DNA of 64,000 nucleotides, taken from NCBI GenBank assembly GCA_963665195.1, contig OY762070.1, positions 2,480,001 to 2,544,000 of the forward strand. The letters run 5' to 3'. The notes under the pieces are model-generated. The model did no database searches. It was given only the letters and a program-made list of their open reading frames with translations, and was not told the DNA's origin. Position numbers and translations under genes: made by a program. Shown piece by piece: positions 26,368 to 35,081 of the stretch; position 1 is the first letter of the stretch, and every line of letters begins with the position of its first letter. This stretch comes from VXYL01 sp963665195 (GTDB lineage Bacteria > Pseudomonadota > Gammaproteobacteria > Pseudomonadales > Azotimanducaceae).

Positions 26368-26705
26368 GTCGTCACCTCCATCTTGAGAACCACGGCTGCT
26401 CTTGGCAGGGATGGGCGGTCGGTCGATGCTGCGAGGCGTCGTCGACGGTGCCTCCCGCGCGAGAGGTCCGTCGATTGGGGTTGCGTCAGCGACTGCCGAC
26501 GAGACGGACCGCGCCACCGGGGTGCGCGGACGCACGGGACCTTTTGGCTATGGCGCGGTTCATGGCGGCGCACCGTAGCGGCGAGAGCGCTGCCCGTCAA
26601 CCGCAATCGACACCGGCAGATCGCCGATGCGGACAGACCCAGCAGATGCGGCGAACCGATGGCGCCCGCCGCCAGGATGGTCGCGCGTCGCGCCGCGATG
26701 TCAGG
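26368..26705. other. 338-base gap between rtcB and the Rieske gene
   Basis: No intact gene is visible. The part next to rtcB should hold its promoter, though no clear -35/-10 pair was found. The part next to the oxygenase gene contains a decayed GMC oxidoreductase fragment (26628-26702). Confidence 0.6.
26628..26702 (-). pseudogene. Fragment of a GMC-family oxidoreductase
   Basis: On the minus strand, right after the Rieske oxygenase stop, the frame reads ATILAAGAIGSPHLLGLS, which fits the second GMC signature (V-I-L-S-A-G-A-I-x-S-P-x-L-L-x-L-S-G). The frame then breaks. The match is short, so this is a remnant of an FAD alcohol/choline-type oxidoreductase gene that probably once followed the Rieske gene, not a functional gene. 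Confidence 0.45.
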
Positions 26706-27704
26706 TCAAGCCGGGCGCTGGTCGTAGAACTGGCTGAACCAGCGGCGGTACTTGGCGATGGGCCCGTCGCCGTCGCAGAGCATCGGCGCCGGCCAGTGGA
26801 TCTTGTGCTCCCAGATCGGGATGTCCTGCTCCACCTGGCGCACCACCTCGGCGATCACTGCGTCCGCCTGCATGGCGGTCTGCGGCGCGGCATCCGTCGG
26901 CTTGGCGAAGGCGAAGCGCATCTTCATTCGGGTCGCGGTGATGGGGGTAACGGCGGCGAGCATAGCCACCTCGGCGCCCAGGCTGAAGGTCTGCGTGCTC
27001 ATGCCGGGGCCGCAGCTCTTGGTGACGAGATCGGCCGCGGTGCATCGCGTCATGTCGATGTTGCCGTCGGTGTCCAAGGCCGGCACGCGAAAGGCGACCC
27101 GGGTGTCGCGCCGATGGCCGTCGAGCGAGGTCGAAGCGCCCGGCAGGGCGGCAGCACCATGAACGGTAGCGAAGTGGGCCACGTCGACGGCGTTCTCGCC
27201 GGCTTCCTGCAACGCCACGTCGACGTCCCACTCGTAGCGATCGAGTTCCGTGCGGCTGTCGTCGGCGAACTCCGGTATCTCGTCCACGTCGAACGACGGC
27301 GGCGCGCGCCGTGGGTGGTGCCAGGCCCAGATCAGGCGATTGCGCTCGCGCACCGGATAGCTGTAGAGACATGCGCCGTCTAGCGCCCGGCGCGGCCGGT
27401 TGCGGGCGTAGGGCACGGCTAGGCAGTGGCCATCGCCGTCGAAGCGCCAGCCGTGGAACGGACAGACGAGAGCGTCGCCGTCCACCCGGCCGCCGTAGCC
27501 GAGATGGGCGCCGAGGTGCGGGCAGAACGCCGTGGCGACATGCGCGATGCCGTCCTCCGTGCGAAACAGCACGATGTGCTCGCCGAACGCGAACAGCGGC
27601 TGCACGTCGCCGATGCCGAGGTCGATGCCGTAGGCGACGGCGAACCAGCCGAGCGGGATGGGCAGGTGGCACAAGGGCGTGGGCTGCGTGTGGGCTTGCA
27701 TCAT
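26706..27704 (-). CDS. Rieske [2Fe-2S] ring-hydroxylating oxygenase
   Basis: A 332-residue terminal oxygenase of the KshA/VanA-like class. The Rieske cluster ligands are C61-P-H63 and C81-P-F-H84, and the mononuclear iron ligands lie in ENAVDVAHFATVHG (D174, H177, H182). These enzymes hydroxylate or demethylate aromatic or steroid substrates using a separate reductase, which is not found nearby. The cytoplasmic enzyme is divergent from a TetR-type regulator, which probably controls it through the inverted repeat in the shared promoter region. Confidence 0.9.
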   Translation of the reverse strand: MMQAHTQPTPLCHLPIPLGWFAVAYGIDLGIGDVQPLFAFGEHIVLFRTEDGIAHVATAFCPHLGAHLGYGGRVDGDALVCPFHGWRFDGDGHCLAVPYARNRPRRALDGACLYSYPVRERNRLIWAWHHPRRAPPSFDVDEIPEFADDSRTELDRYEWDVDVALQEAGENAVDVAHFATVHGAAALPGASTSLDGHRRDTRVAFRVPALDTDGNIDMTRCTAADLVTKSCGPGMSTQTFSLGAEVAMLAAVTPITATRMKMRFAFAKPTDAAPQTAMQADAVIAEVVRQVEQDIPIWEHKIHWPAPMLCDGDGPIAKYRRWFSQFYDQRPA

Positions 27705-27731
27705 CGTTCGAGTCGCATCGTGCGAGTATGA

Positions 27732-27800
27732 CGGAACAATACCGCATTATTTGTTCCGGTTAGAGCCGTTGTAAAGGGCTAATTGCCGCTATTTGTTCCG
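27732..27800. promoter_or_regulatory. Candidate TetR operator: inverted repeat plus third half-site
   Basis: CGGAACAA (27732-27739) and its exact reverse complement TTGTTCCG (27751-27758) are separated by 11 bases, and a further TTGTTCCG copy lies at 27793-27800. All three fall in the 149-base gap between the Rieske oxygenase and the divergent TetR gene, so they are the natural candidate for the regulator's binding sites. Confidence 0.55.
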
Positions 27801-27853
27801 TTTTTCGGCGGTCCGCGCTTGGCCTGGGCGGGTGCTTCTGCTAGGTTCTGCCC

Positions 27854-28558
27854 ATGGCGACGCGCTCCCCACGCTCCCCGCTCTCCCCGCGCCGGCAGCA
27901 GGTGCGCACGGAAGACACCCGGCGGATGATCCTCGACGCCGCCGTCGCGCTGTATCTCGGCCGCGGCATCGAGAGCACCACGGTGAGCGCCATCATCCAC
28001 CGTGCGCGCCTCGGCCGCACCACCTTCTACCGCTACTTCAAGGACGCCGACGATGTCCTGAACCAGGCCGTGATCCGCGACTTCGACGCGCTGATGGCGG
28101 ACTTCGCCACCCAGCGCATCGAACACAGCGGCTTGGAGGAGCAGATCGTCGAGGACATCGTCTGGTTCATCCACCAGTTCCGCCATCGGCCGGCGCTGAA
28201 GCTGGTGTTCGCGGACAACAGCGCACAGCTCTACGAGCGCCTGGATGACGCCTTCGCCATCTGCTTCAAGGCGGCACTGGCCTGCACCCAGCCGAGTTTC
28301 GAGCGGGCGCGGCGCACCGGGCGGCTGCGCGACGGCGTGACGCTGCCGAAGTACGTGGAGTGGTGCATGTTCGTCGTCACGTCGCTGCAAACGGTGAACT
28401 TCCCCTTCGCCGCCAACGAGTTCCGGCTTAGGGAGATGGTCAAGGACTTCGTCGCCCCGTCGCTGATCGTCACCGAGGCGCCCGCCGCCGCGGCATCGGC
28501 CTTGGCTGAACCTTCCCCGACGCCAGCGCCTCTGTTCGGCCGCGACCGACGCGCTTGA
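27854..28558 (+). CDS. TetR-family transcriptional regulator
   Basis: A 234-residue regulator. The helix-turn-helix occupies residues about 20-65 (RRMILDAAVALYLGRG ... TTVSAIIHRARLGRTTFYRYFKD), the standard TetR signature. The C-terminal ligand domain is not similar enough to name a ligand. It is divergent from the Rieske oxygenase gene and is the obvious candidate for its repressor. The C-terminus is Ala/Pro-rich. Confidence 0.9.
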   Translation: MATRSPRSPLSPRRQQVRTEDTRRMILDAAVALYLGRGIESTTVSAIIHRARLGRTTFYRYFKDADDVLNQAVIRDFDALMADFATQRIEHSGLEEQIVEDIVWFIHQFRHRPALKLVFADNSAQLYERLDDAFAICFKAALACTQPSFERARRTGRLRDGVTLPKYVEWCMFVVTSLQTVNFPFAANEFRLREMVKDFVAPSLIVTEAPAAAASALAEPSPTPAPLFGRDRRA

Positions 28559-28565
28559 GGCGGCT

Positions 28566-29963
28566 TCAGGGCCGCACGTTGATCGGCGGCGAGAGCGGGC
28601 CGAAGTCCGTGCCGAGCGCACGGTCGGCGAAGCGGTATGCGCGCGCCACTTCCGGGGCGACGGAAGGCCCCGGCGTCACTCGGTCGTCGTGCAGCCGGAA
28701 CCTGAGAAAGCCGCCGATCGGGCCGGGGCCGAAGCTGAGCGTGGCCTCGGCGTCTTCGTCTGCCCGCGCCGCCCGGTACTCGTCGCCGTCGCGAACCAAG
28801 CCCATTGCGGCGTTGTCCTCGAACTTGGTGCTGGTTGCGGACCAGCCGGCGGCGGTGCGCGTCGCATCGGCGGACTCGACGATGGCCCGCTCAAGCAGGT
28901 CCGGGCGAACGCTCAAGGCGTCGCCTTCAATGATCGCGAGCCGCAGCGCGGTGAGCGGGAACGCGCCAAGGCCGGCGCTCAACGGGCGGTAAGCCGCGCC
29001 CCCGCGGGGGTTCAGTTCCGTCGGCAGGAAGCCCTCTGCGGCGAGCACGCCGTCGATGCCGAACGGCCCGCGGTAGTCGAGCTTCTCCCGCAGCGCCACG
29101 CCGACCCGCCGGGCAATCGCGCGCATCGCCTCGCGGTCGGCTGGGCGCGGATCGAACGCCGTGGCGCAGCCGGAATAGTGCAGGCGGTGGCCGGCGGCGG
29201 CGCGCAGGGTCACCATCTCCACCGGGCGGAAGACGGGCACCGTATCCGGCAGGACGATGCCGTGGATGCTGGCCGGGATGCCCTCGAGGAACGGCATGAC
29301 GCGCAGCCGATCCGCCATCTCGGCGAGCTGCGCGAAGGCGTCCCGGCCGTCGTCGCCCGGGCGAACCCAGCGCAATCCGAGGCCGCCGCCGTGTACGCCG
29401 CCAGAGGCATCGGCCGCCCAAACCGTGCCGTCGCCGCGATCCAGCGCCTGCGCAGCGCTACGTGCCGCGTTGTAGTCGGCCGGAACGATCCGCGACGCTG
29501 CCCGGCGCACGCCGACGGCATCCCAGAAGGCGTCGATGCGCACCTTGTCCTCAAGTTCCGCCCACGCCGGCGGGCGTCCGCCGTAAGCTCGCCTGCCGGC
29601 CACGGAGCGGCGCACGGCGAGGAAGTCCTGGACGATGCAATGCGCCTCGCGGTTCGGATCCCATGCGTCGAGCGCCGTTCTCACGTTCGCCGGCAGGTCG
29701 TCCAGAGCGCGGTGCAGCTTGCGATGCTCGGTCAGGATGTCGCCGCTCTCGATGCCGAGCAGATGCAGTTCCGCTTCGTCCGTGCTGGGCAGTTCGCCCG
29801 TCCCCGCGCTGCCGGCGATCAGGAAGGGCCGCGCAGCGCCCAAGCCCACGAGCTCTCGGGCGAGCCCGCGGAGGCCCACGGCGATGTTCCCGCAGAGCAG
29901 CAGCTTGCGGCCTTGGAACAGCGGCTCGAGCAGCGCCCGCGCATCAGCGTTCGCCTGCTCCAC
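28566..29963 (-). CDS. ATP-grasp family ligase-like protein
   Basis: About 465 residues if the GTG at 29963 is the start; the true start is uncertain because no good ribosome site precedes it and the frame stays open upstream. The fold is suggested by a central-to-C-terminal ATP-grasp signature: YRGPFGIDGVLAAEGFLPTE followed by LNPRGGAAYRP matches the conserved Asp and the E-x-NPR metal site. N-terminal residues resemble a Rossmann-like preATP-grasp domain (KLLLCGNIAVGLRGLAREL). Such enzymes couple ATP hydrolysis to amide or peptide bond formation. Substrates are unknown. The gene is convergent with the TetR gene (7-base gap) and lies downstream of a carboxylesterase. Confidence 0.65.
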   Translation of the reverse strand: MEQANADARALLEPLFQGRKLLLCGNIAVGLRGLARELVGLGAARPFLIAGSAGTGELPSTDEAELHLLGIESGDILTEHRKLHRALDDLPANVRTALDAWDPNREAHCIVQDFLAVRRSVAGRRAYGGRPPAWAELEDKVRIDAFWDAVGVRRAASRIVPADYNAARSAAQALDRGDGTVWAADASGGVHGGGLGLRWVRPGDDGRDAFAQLAEMADRLRVMPFLEGIPASIHGIVLPDTVPVFRPVEMVTLRAAAGHRLHYSGCATAFDPRPADREAMRAIARRVGVALREKLDYRGPFGIDGVLAAEGFLPTELNPRGGAAYRPLSAGLGAFPLTALRLAIIEGDALSVRPDLLERAIVESADATRTAAGWSATSTKFEDNAAMGLVRDGDEYRAARADEDAEATLSFGPGPIGGFLRFRLHDDRVTPGPSVAPEVARAYRFADRALGTDFGPLSPPINVRP

Positions 29964-30112
29964 GAGTCCAGTGTGGTCATCTATGGCATTGGTACTCCCC
30001 GCCTTGGACTTCCGCGCCGGAGAAGCCGTCAAACCAGGCGTTCGCGGAGGGTGCAGGAAGGACCCTTGGCAACGCGCCGTGCCTGACTCCGGCATGGGCG
30101 GGGCTTTCCCCG

Positions 30113-31675
30113 CTAGCCGCTGGGTGCAGCAGACAGACGCTCGGCGCGGATCGCGTTCAGGGCGTCGACGGCGTCCTTCCTGTAGCCGGTCCCCGCGCGG
30201 ATCTCGATGCCGAGCTCCAAGTGCCGGTCCGTCGCCGGATCGAAGGCGGGCCATGCCGGCAGGCCGTCGACGTTCGGGTCCCCGGACCTCGCGAACTGCA
30301 CCCAGTAGCGGGTCATGGCGGCGGCGAGGGTCTTGTCCGGCGCCTTCGCATCCGCGCCGAGGTTGTTGAAGGCATAGCCGATCTCCAGCGCGTGGTGCGA
30401 GCCCATCATGGGGTTCGAGGAGCGGCGGCTGAAGTGGTAGTGCCACGCCGGCGAGGAGACATTCGCCATGCCGGCAAGCATGTTGCGCGTGCCCTGCGCG
30501 AACCAGGTGTCGGTGATGAGCTGGTTCTTCGCCCGGACGAGCGACATCTGGTCGGTAGCGGGATAGAGCTTCAGAATCGCCTCGGCGTGTTCGCCGTAGC
30601 CCGCCTGCATGGCCGTGGCGTATTGCTCGGGCGTGTTGAAGGGCAGGAAACCCATGAACATGGTGCCCTCGTCGGTATTGGTGCCGGCCATCACCGGCAC
30701 GTCCATCTGCTTGCCGGCGGCGAAGGTTTCCAGGACGTGGTCCGGCATGAAGTCGCCGTCGATGGTGACCAGCACGCTGTAGCCGTCCTGCTGCGCAGCG
30801 TTCATCGCCTCCATCGGCACGGCCCGCAAGGCTTCCGCGGACTCCGCCTCCGGGAAGTGCCGCTCGGCCCAGGCCACCCCCTGCGCCTCGGCGCTTTGCC
30901 CCAACGGCGTCGCTTGTTTCAGATGCGCGTAGTTGCCGTCCGTCAGCCACGGGCTCTGCGCGATGGCGCGATGGAAGAGGCCCTTGGAGTGGGGCGAAGC
31001 GAGCAGCGCCTGCACGCTGGTGCCGCCAGCGGATTCGCCGAAGATGGTGACGTTGCCGGGGTCCCCGCCGAAGCCGGCGATGTTGCGCTGCACCCACTTG
31101 AGCGCGGCGATCTGGTCGAGCAGGCCGTAGTTGCCGGAGACGCCGTTCTCCCCTTGCTCGGAAAGCAGCGGATGGGCGAGGAATCCGAGGGCGCCCAGGC
31201 GGTAGTTGATCGACACCAGCACCACGCCTTGCTCGGCGAGCGCCGTGCCGTCGTAACCGCGCTGGTGGCCCCAGCCGAGAGTGAGCCCGCCGCCGTGGAT
31301 CCACACCATCACCGGCTGCTTGGCATCCGTTCCTGCCGCGGTCGTCCAGATGTTGAGGTAGAGGCAGTCCTCGCTCAAGGTCGGCAGCGCCTCGCCGGTC
31401 ATCTGCGCGAGTCCGCCGCCTTGCGGACAGGCGGTGCTGAATTCCGTCGCGGGGCGCGGGCCCTCCCATGCGGCAGCTGGCATCGGCGCCTTCCAGCGCA
31501 GCGCTCCCACCGGTGGCGCGGCGTAGGGAATGCCCTTGAACACGGTGACGCCGGACCCGTCTTGCAGGACACTCTCGACCATGCCGCTGTCCAGCTTTAC
31601 GGGTTCGGCCAGGACGGCGGCGGAGAACGCGAGCGCACAGGCGAACGCCGTGCGTTGGATGGTGTTGGTATGCAC
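30113..31675 (-). CDS. Secreted type B carboxylesterase
   Basis: A 520-residue alpha/beta hydrolase of the carboxylesterase B family. The GTG at 31675, preceded by AAGAGG, gives a clear signal peptide ending VLAEP, so the enzyme is periplasmic or secreted. Family landmarks are SEDCLYLNIW, the oxyanion HGGGLTLG and the nucleophile elbow GESAGGTS. It hydrolyses esters; no specific substrate can be inferred. A longer open frame to 31741 has no ribosome site. A second, cytoplasmic-looking homologue lies at 45375-46871. Confidence 0.9.
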   Translation of the reverse strand: MHTNTIQRTAFACALAFSAAVLAEPVKLDSGMVESVLQDGSGVTVFKGIPYAAPPVGALRWKAPMPAAAWEGPRPATEFSTACPQGGGLAQMTGEALPTLSEDCLYLNIWTTAAGTDAKQPVMVWIHGGGLTLGWGHQRGYDGTALAEQGVVLVSINYRLGALGFLAHPLLSEQGENGVSGNYGLLDQIAALKWVQRNIAGFGGDPGNVTIFGESAGGTSVQALLASPHSKGLFHRAIAQSPWLTDGNYAHLKQATPLGQSAEAQGVAWAERHFPEAESAEALRAVPMEAMNAAQQDGYSVLVTIDGDFMPDHVLETFAAGKQMDVPVMAGTNTDEGTMFMGFLPFNTPEQYATAMQAGYGEHAEAILKLYPATDQMSLVRAKNQLITDTWFAQGTRNMLAGMANVSSPAWHYHFSRRSSNPMMGSHHALEIGYAFNNLGADAKAPDKTLAAAMTRYWVQFARSGDPNVDGLPAWPAFDPATDRHLELGIEIRAGTGYRKDAVDALNAIRAERLSAAPSG

Positions 31676-31838
31676 TGTGGCCTCTTGGCGCGGGGTCAGG
31701 ACGGCCAAGCCTACACGCATTGCCTGCCCGCTGCGCCACACCTTGTTCCGACGCTCCCGGCCCGCCTCCGAGCAGTCCAGCAGCCCTATGCTAATGTCGC
31801 TGGTGTCGCGAAACTAGCTGCCCCGCTGAGGACCGCCG

Positions 31839-32828
31839 ATGGACAAGCCCGCGCTCTGGCGCACTGTGCGCGAACGCCTTGATGCGGCGCTGCCGGGGTG
31901 GATGGCTAGCCCATCATTCGCTCCTGTCGAGAGCGCTGTGGAGCGCAGAGAGGCCGGCGGTGCTTGGAGCGACAACGAAGTCTTCGAGGCGGTCGCGCTA
32001 TCCGTGCTGTCGGCAAACGTCGACTGGTCGAAAGTGGAAGGCGTGCTGCCGGAACTCGACGATCTGTTCGACGGATTCGACCTGAGGGCATACGCGGAGC
32101 TGCCGCAAGCGAAGATCGCCAACACGCTCGTACCGTGGTTCCAAGCCAGAAAGGCCGGTTCGATGACGCTCGCGCGAAACCTCGATCATCTCGTCCAAGC
32201 GGCAGGCGTTCTGTGCCGGCGCGGCGAAGAGCACGGCAGCGTGGACAGCTACCTATCCTTCGTTCTGCGTAGCGCTGATCACGACCCGAAGCGGGCCGCG
32301 GTGCTGCTAGGCCACCGCGGCCCGCATAAGGTCCCCGGGCTTGGCGTACCCTTGGCTGCGGAAGCACTCAAGAACCTTGGCTATGACGTTGCCAAGCCCG
32401 ACCGGCATCTGACGCGTGCCGTGGGTTGCTTCGGGCTGGTCGAATTCGGCACGTGGTCTGCGCAACCTGAGCGGAGAGCGGGCTCCAAACCACCGACTCA
32501 AACGGTCGGACATCAGCGCGCATCCATGACTGCCGTGGAAGACCTAGCCAAGAGCGCGGGCCAACATGTCGTGCTCGTCGACTGGGCAATCTGGTCGCTC
32601 TGCGCGAGGAGCAGGCTGGGCCTGGACAATCGGGCGCTTGAACAGCTAGCGGACGAGGCAAGAGGCGCTGAACGGAGCAAGGGTCTGGCGGCACTCATCG
32701 AGCGTTGGATGGCAGATGATCCTGTCGAGCAAAGGGAAACCTACGCCCACATCACGCACGCGCTTGACGAGAACCGGTTGTCGGACCGGAAGCTCTTTCC
32801 CGAGGAGCTAAAGGGCAAGAGCTGGTGA
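31839..32828 (+). CDS. HhH-GPD (Tag-like) DNA glycosylase-related protein
   Basis: A 329-residue protein with no signal peptide. Residues 50-125 (AVALSVLSANVDWSKVEGVL ... AKIANTLVPWFQARKAG) follow the helical pattern of 3-methyladenine glycosylase I. Residues 161-195 contain PHKVPGLGVPLAAEALKNLG then KPDRHLTRAVG, like the helix-hairpin-helix and the catalytic Asp segment of HhH-GPD glycosylases (D188 here). The C-terminal third is unassigned. Its stop overlaps the start of a PIN nuclease gene by 4 bases, the position an antitoxin would take. It may be a base-removing or base-sensing partner of the nuclease; this is inference. Confidence 0.6.
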   Translation: MDKPALWRTVRERLDAALPGWMASPSFAPVESAVERREAGGAWSDNEVFEAVALSVLSANVDWSKVEGVLPELDDLFDGFDLRAYAELPQAKIANTLVPWFQARKAGSMTLARNLDHLVQAAGVLCRRGEEHGSVDSYLSFVLRSADHDPKRAAVLLGHRGPHKVPGLGVPLAAEALKNLGYDVAKPDRHLTRAVGCFGLVEFGTWSAQPERRAGSKPPTQTVGHQRASMTAVEDLAKSAGQHVVLVDWAIWSLCARSRLGLDNRALEQLADEARGAERSKGLAALIERWMADDPVEQRETYAHITHALDENRLSDRKLFPEELKGKSW

Positions 32829-33274
32829 TGCGGACCATCCTCCTCGACACCGGCCCTCTCGGTTTGGTGACGAACCCCAGTGGCGGCAGCCAGACCGTCG
32901 AATGCGGGCGGTGGCTGACGGACAGGGTCGCCGACGGATCGACAATAGTCGTTCCAGAACTTGCGGACTACGAACTGCGCAGGGAGCTTGTCCGTGCCGG
33001 CAAGGCTCGCGGCGTCGCCCGTTTGGACGAACTGATATTGGAGGTCCGCTACTTGCCGATCACGACCGCGGCCATGCGCCAAGCCGCATCGTTTTGGGCC
33101 CAGGCGCGACAACGCGGCCGCCCAACTTCACAGGATGCGGCGCTTGATGGCGACGTGATCCTCGCTGCGCAAGCAGCAACCATGGGTGACGGCGAGGTAG
33201 TCGTCGCGACGACGAACGTGAAGCACCTATCCCAGTTCGTTCCTGCCGCACTCTGGTATCACATCGTAGAGTGA
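32825..33274 (+). CDS. PIN-domain ribonuclease
   Basis: A 149-residue PIN-domain protein. Acidic metal ligands are visible as D8 in ILLDTGPL, the Glu in DYELRRELV, and the Asp pair in DAALDGDVILAAQ; ATTNVKHL is the usual C-terminal strand. PIN proteins in this setting are often VapC-type toxins that cut tRNA or rRNA. It overlaps the upstream HhH-glycosylase-like gene by 4 bases (ATGA), and no small VapB-type antitoxin is present. Confidence 0.8.
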   Translation: MMRTILLDTGPLGLVTNPSGGSQTVECGRWLTDRVADGSTIVVPELADYELRRELVRAGKARGVARLDELILEVRYLPITTAAMRQAASFWAQARQRGRPTSQDAALDGDVILAAQAATMGDGEVVVATTNVKHLSQFVPAALWYHIVE

Positions 33275-33298
33275 GTCAGGAGCGCCCGCCCGAATTCC

Positions 33299-33427
33299 CT
33301 CGGCAGGCGCACGCAGCTGGGGCTGGCGGAGGCGGCGGCCGAGCGGACCTTCGGCAATCTGTTCGCTGGTCCGGTCCTCCCGTTCGACAGCTCTTGTGAC
33401 TTCAAGGCACTGGCGTTGACCTCGTGA
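33299..33427 (+). pseudogene. C-terminal scrap of a second PIN (FitB-like) toxin gene
   Basis: Reading from 33299 to the TGA at 33427 gives a C-terminal tail in which ERTFGNLFAGPVLPFD matches the conserved F-x-x-R-V-L-P-F-D strand of FitB/VapC-type PIN proteins. No start codon or N-terminal part is present. It directly follows an intact PIN gene of a different subtype, so it is probably the remains of another toxin-antitoxin locus. Confidence 0.35.
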
Positions 33428-33859
33428 ATCCTTGGACCGTCTCCTCCGAGTGACACCACGGATGTGCGCCCGATCACCTCCATCTCCTTGCTCGTGATCC
33501 GTTGCTTGGCGCGCACAGGATGTGCAAGCGACATCAGGGAACTGCTACTTGGCGACACGCACCGCCGTTCTAAACCGCGTTCGTCGTTTGAGCCAGCATG
33601 CCTCCTCCTTAGCTTAGCTTGCCCCCCTGCTTGCCCCCCTAACTTGCCCCCTGCAATCTTCGGCATGAGTCCGTCGGTGCCGGCGAACTCCGGTTCCTAC
33701 AGGCCGACCACGCAACGACAGATCAACAGCACCTGCCGCGGGAAGCGATGTGGCGCGGACACAAGGGCGCACCCAACCACGGCCGAAGTCCGCTGTGACC
33801 GTCGTGCGCTGGCGGGCGGTGGTGTCCAGGATCCACGATGGCGGTGCTAATCTTCCGGC
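33428..33859. other. Intergenic stretch without a recognisable gene
   Basis: Nothing with convincing coding character is seen. A run of short C-rich repeats built on CTTGCCCCC occurs at about 33618-33652 in three copies. The 3' end should carry the promoter of the AAA ATPase gene. Confidence 0.5.
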
Positions 33860-34993
33860 ATGGCAACCCGTTCCGGCCAGTTGAATCCCTTCGTGCCCGG
33901 CAGCGGGCGGCTGCCTCCCTATCTGGCGGGTCGCGAGACCGAGCAGGAGCGGCTGCGCGGATTGCTGGCCCATGTGCTTGCCGGACAAGGCGCGCCTCGC
34001 GACGCCGTATTGTCCGGGCCTCGAGGCAACGGCAAGACGGCCTTGCTCCGCTGGTTCGAGCAAGCTGTCGGAGACGCATGTGCGGCGGTAGACGTGGTTT
34101 GGCTGACGCCGAGCGAAGCACGCACGCTGGACGACCTCGCGACTGCTTTGGTGCCTCCGGGACGGTTCACCACGCTGCGACCGGACTCGCTATCGGTCTC
34201 GGTGGGCCTCGGCAAAGTTGGCTGGCAGATCGCGGATCGCCCCGGTGCGCTCGCGCCTCTGCTCGCCGAGCGCTGCCACCGTCGGCCGCTGGTTTTGCTC
34301 CTCGACGAGGCCCACACTCTGGACGCTGGCGTCGGCCAAGTGCTCTTGAACGCGGGCCAAACGGTACGCGCGAACTCCCCGTTCCTGCTGGTGATGGCGG
34401 GCACGCCGGACCTGCAACGGCATCTGAACACCATGGCGACCACGTTCTGGAGCCGCGCGGAGAAACTTGGCATCGGTCGCTTGGACGAGGACGCTGCCGC
34501 CGCGGCCATCGTCCAGCCATTCGCGGACAGCGTGCCGGAGGCGGCGTTCGACGCCGATGCGCTGGCCGAGGTGCTGGCGGAGAGTCAAGGCTACCCGTAC
34601 TTCCTGCAGCTCTGGGGCGAGTCTCTTTGGCTCGCGGCAAGGGGCGCGGCGCGGATCGACGCGTCGGTGGTGCGGACCGTGCGCAGATCGGTCGAGGAGA
34701 GCAGGCTCGCCTACTACGAGGATCGCCGGGACGAGCTCGAGCGCATGAACCTGCTCGATGCCGCCGCAGCCGTTGCGGCTGCGTACGATGGCCGGACAAC
34801 TCTGCGTGGCCCCGAACTGGACGCGGCGATCAGCAGGGCTCTCGGCGAGGGCGAAGCCCGCGCCGAGGTGCTGCGCTGCCGCGACGCCCTAGCGAGCACG
34901 GGCTACGTCTGGAAACCGCCCGCCGCGGGCGACGCTTGGCAACCGGGGATCCCGAGCTTTATGGGGTACGTGCAGGAGCAGCAGGCTGGGTGA
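33860..34993 (+). CDS. AAA ATPase of the ORC/Cdc6-like (AAA_16) type
   Basis: A 377-residue ATPase. Walker A is GPRGNGKT (53-60), Walker B RPLVLLLDEAH (around 142-152), and FLLVMAGTPDL supplies the sensor region. The C-terminal part is helical with a possible winged helix, as in STAND/ORC-like ATPases that regulate DNA processes or act as switches in conflict systems. It is transcribed alone toward the convergent tcmP gene. No effector domain is fused to it. It begins at ATG 33860. Confidence 0.8.
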   Translation: MATRSGQLNPFVPGSGRLPPYLAGRETEQERLRGLLAHVLAGQGAPRDAVLSGPRGNGKTALLRWFEQAVGDACAAVDVVWLTPSEARTLDDLATALVPPGRFTTLRPDSLSVSVGLGKVGWQIADRPGALAPLLAERCHRRPLVLLLDEAHTLDAGVGQVLLNAGQTVRANSPFLLVMAGTPDLQRHLNTMATTFWSRAEKLGIGRLDEDAAAAAIVQPFADSVPEAAFDADALAEVLAESQGYPYFLQLWGESLWLAARGAARIDASVVRTVRRSVEESRLAYYEDRRDELERMNLLDAAAAVAAAYDGRTTLRGPELDAAISRALGEGEARAEVLRCRDALASTGYVWKPPAAGDAWQPGIPSFMGYVQEQQAG

Positions 34994-35081
34994 GCTTGGC
35001 ACACCTTGGGCTCAGGCACTGCCACTGAGAATGTTCAAGCCGTTCGGTGGCCCGGAGACGGAGCTGGCACTGCTGGTGACG

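Noticed and set aside
28566..31739. A single 1057-codon open frame on the minus strand covering two genes
   Set aside because: Its upstream half lies over the carboxylesterase gene in another frame and is Arg/Gly/Ala-rich shadow sequence; only the downstream ATP-grasp part is real.
33618..33652. Possible CRISPR-like repeats
   Set aside because: Units are only about 9-12 bases, without spacers of even length, and no cas gene is present.
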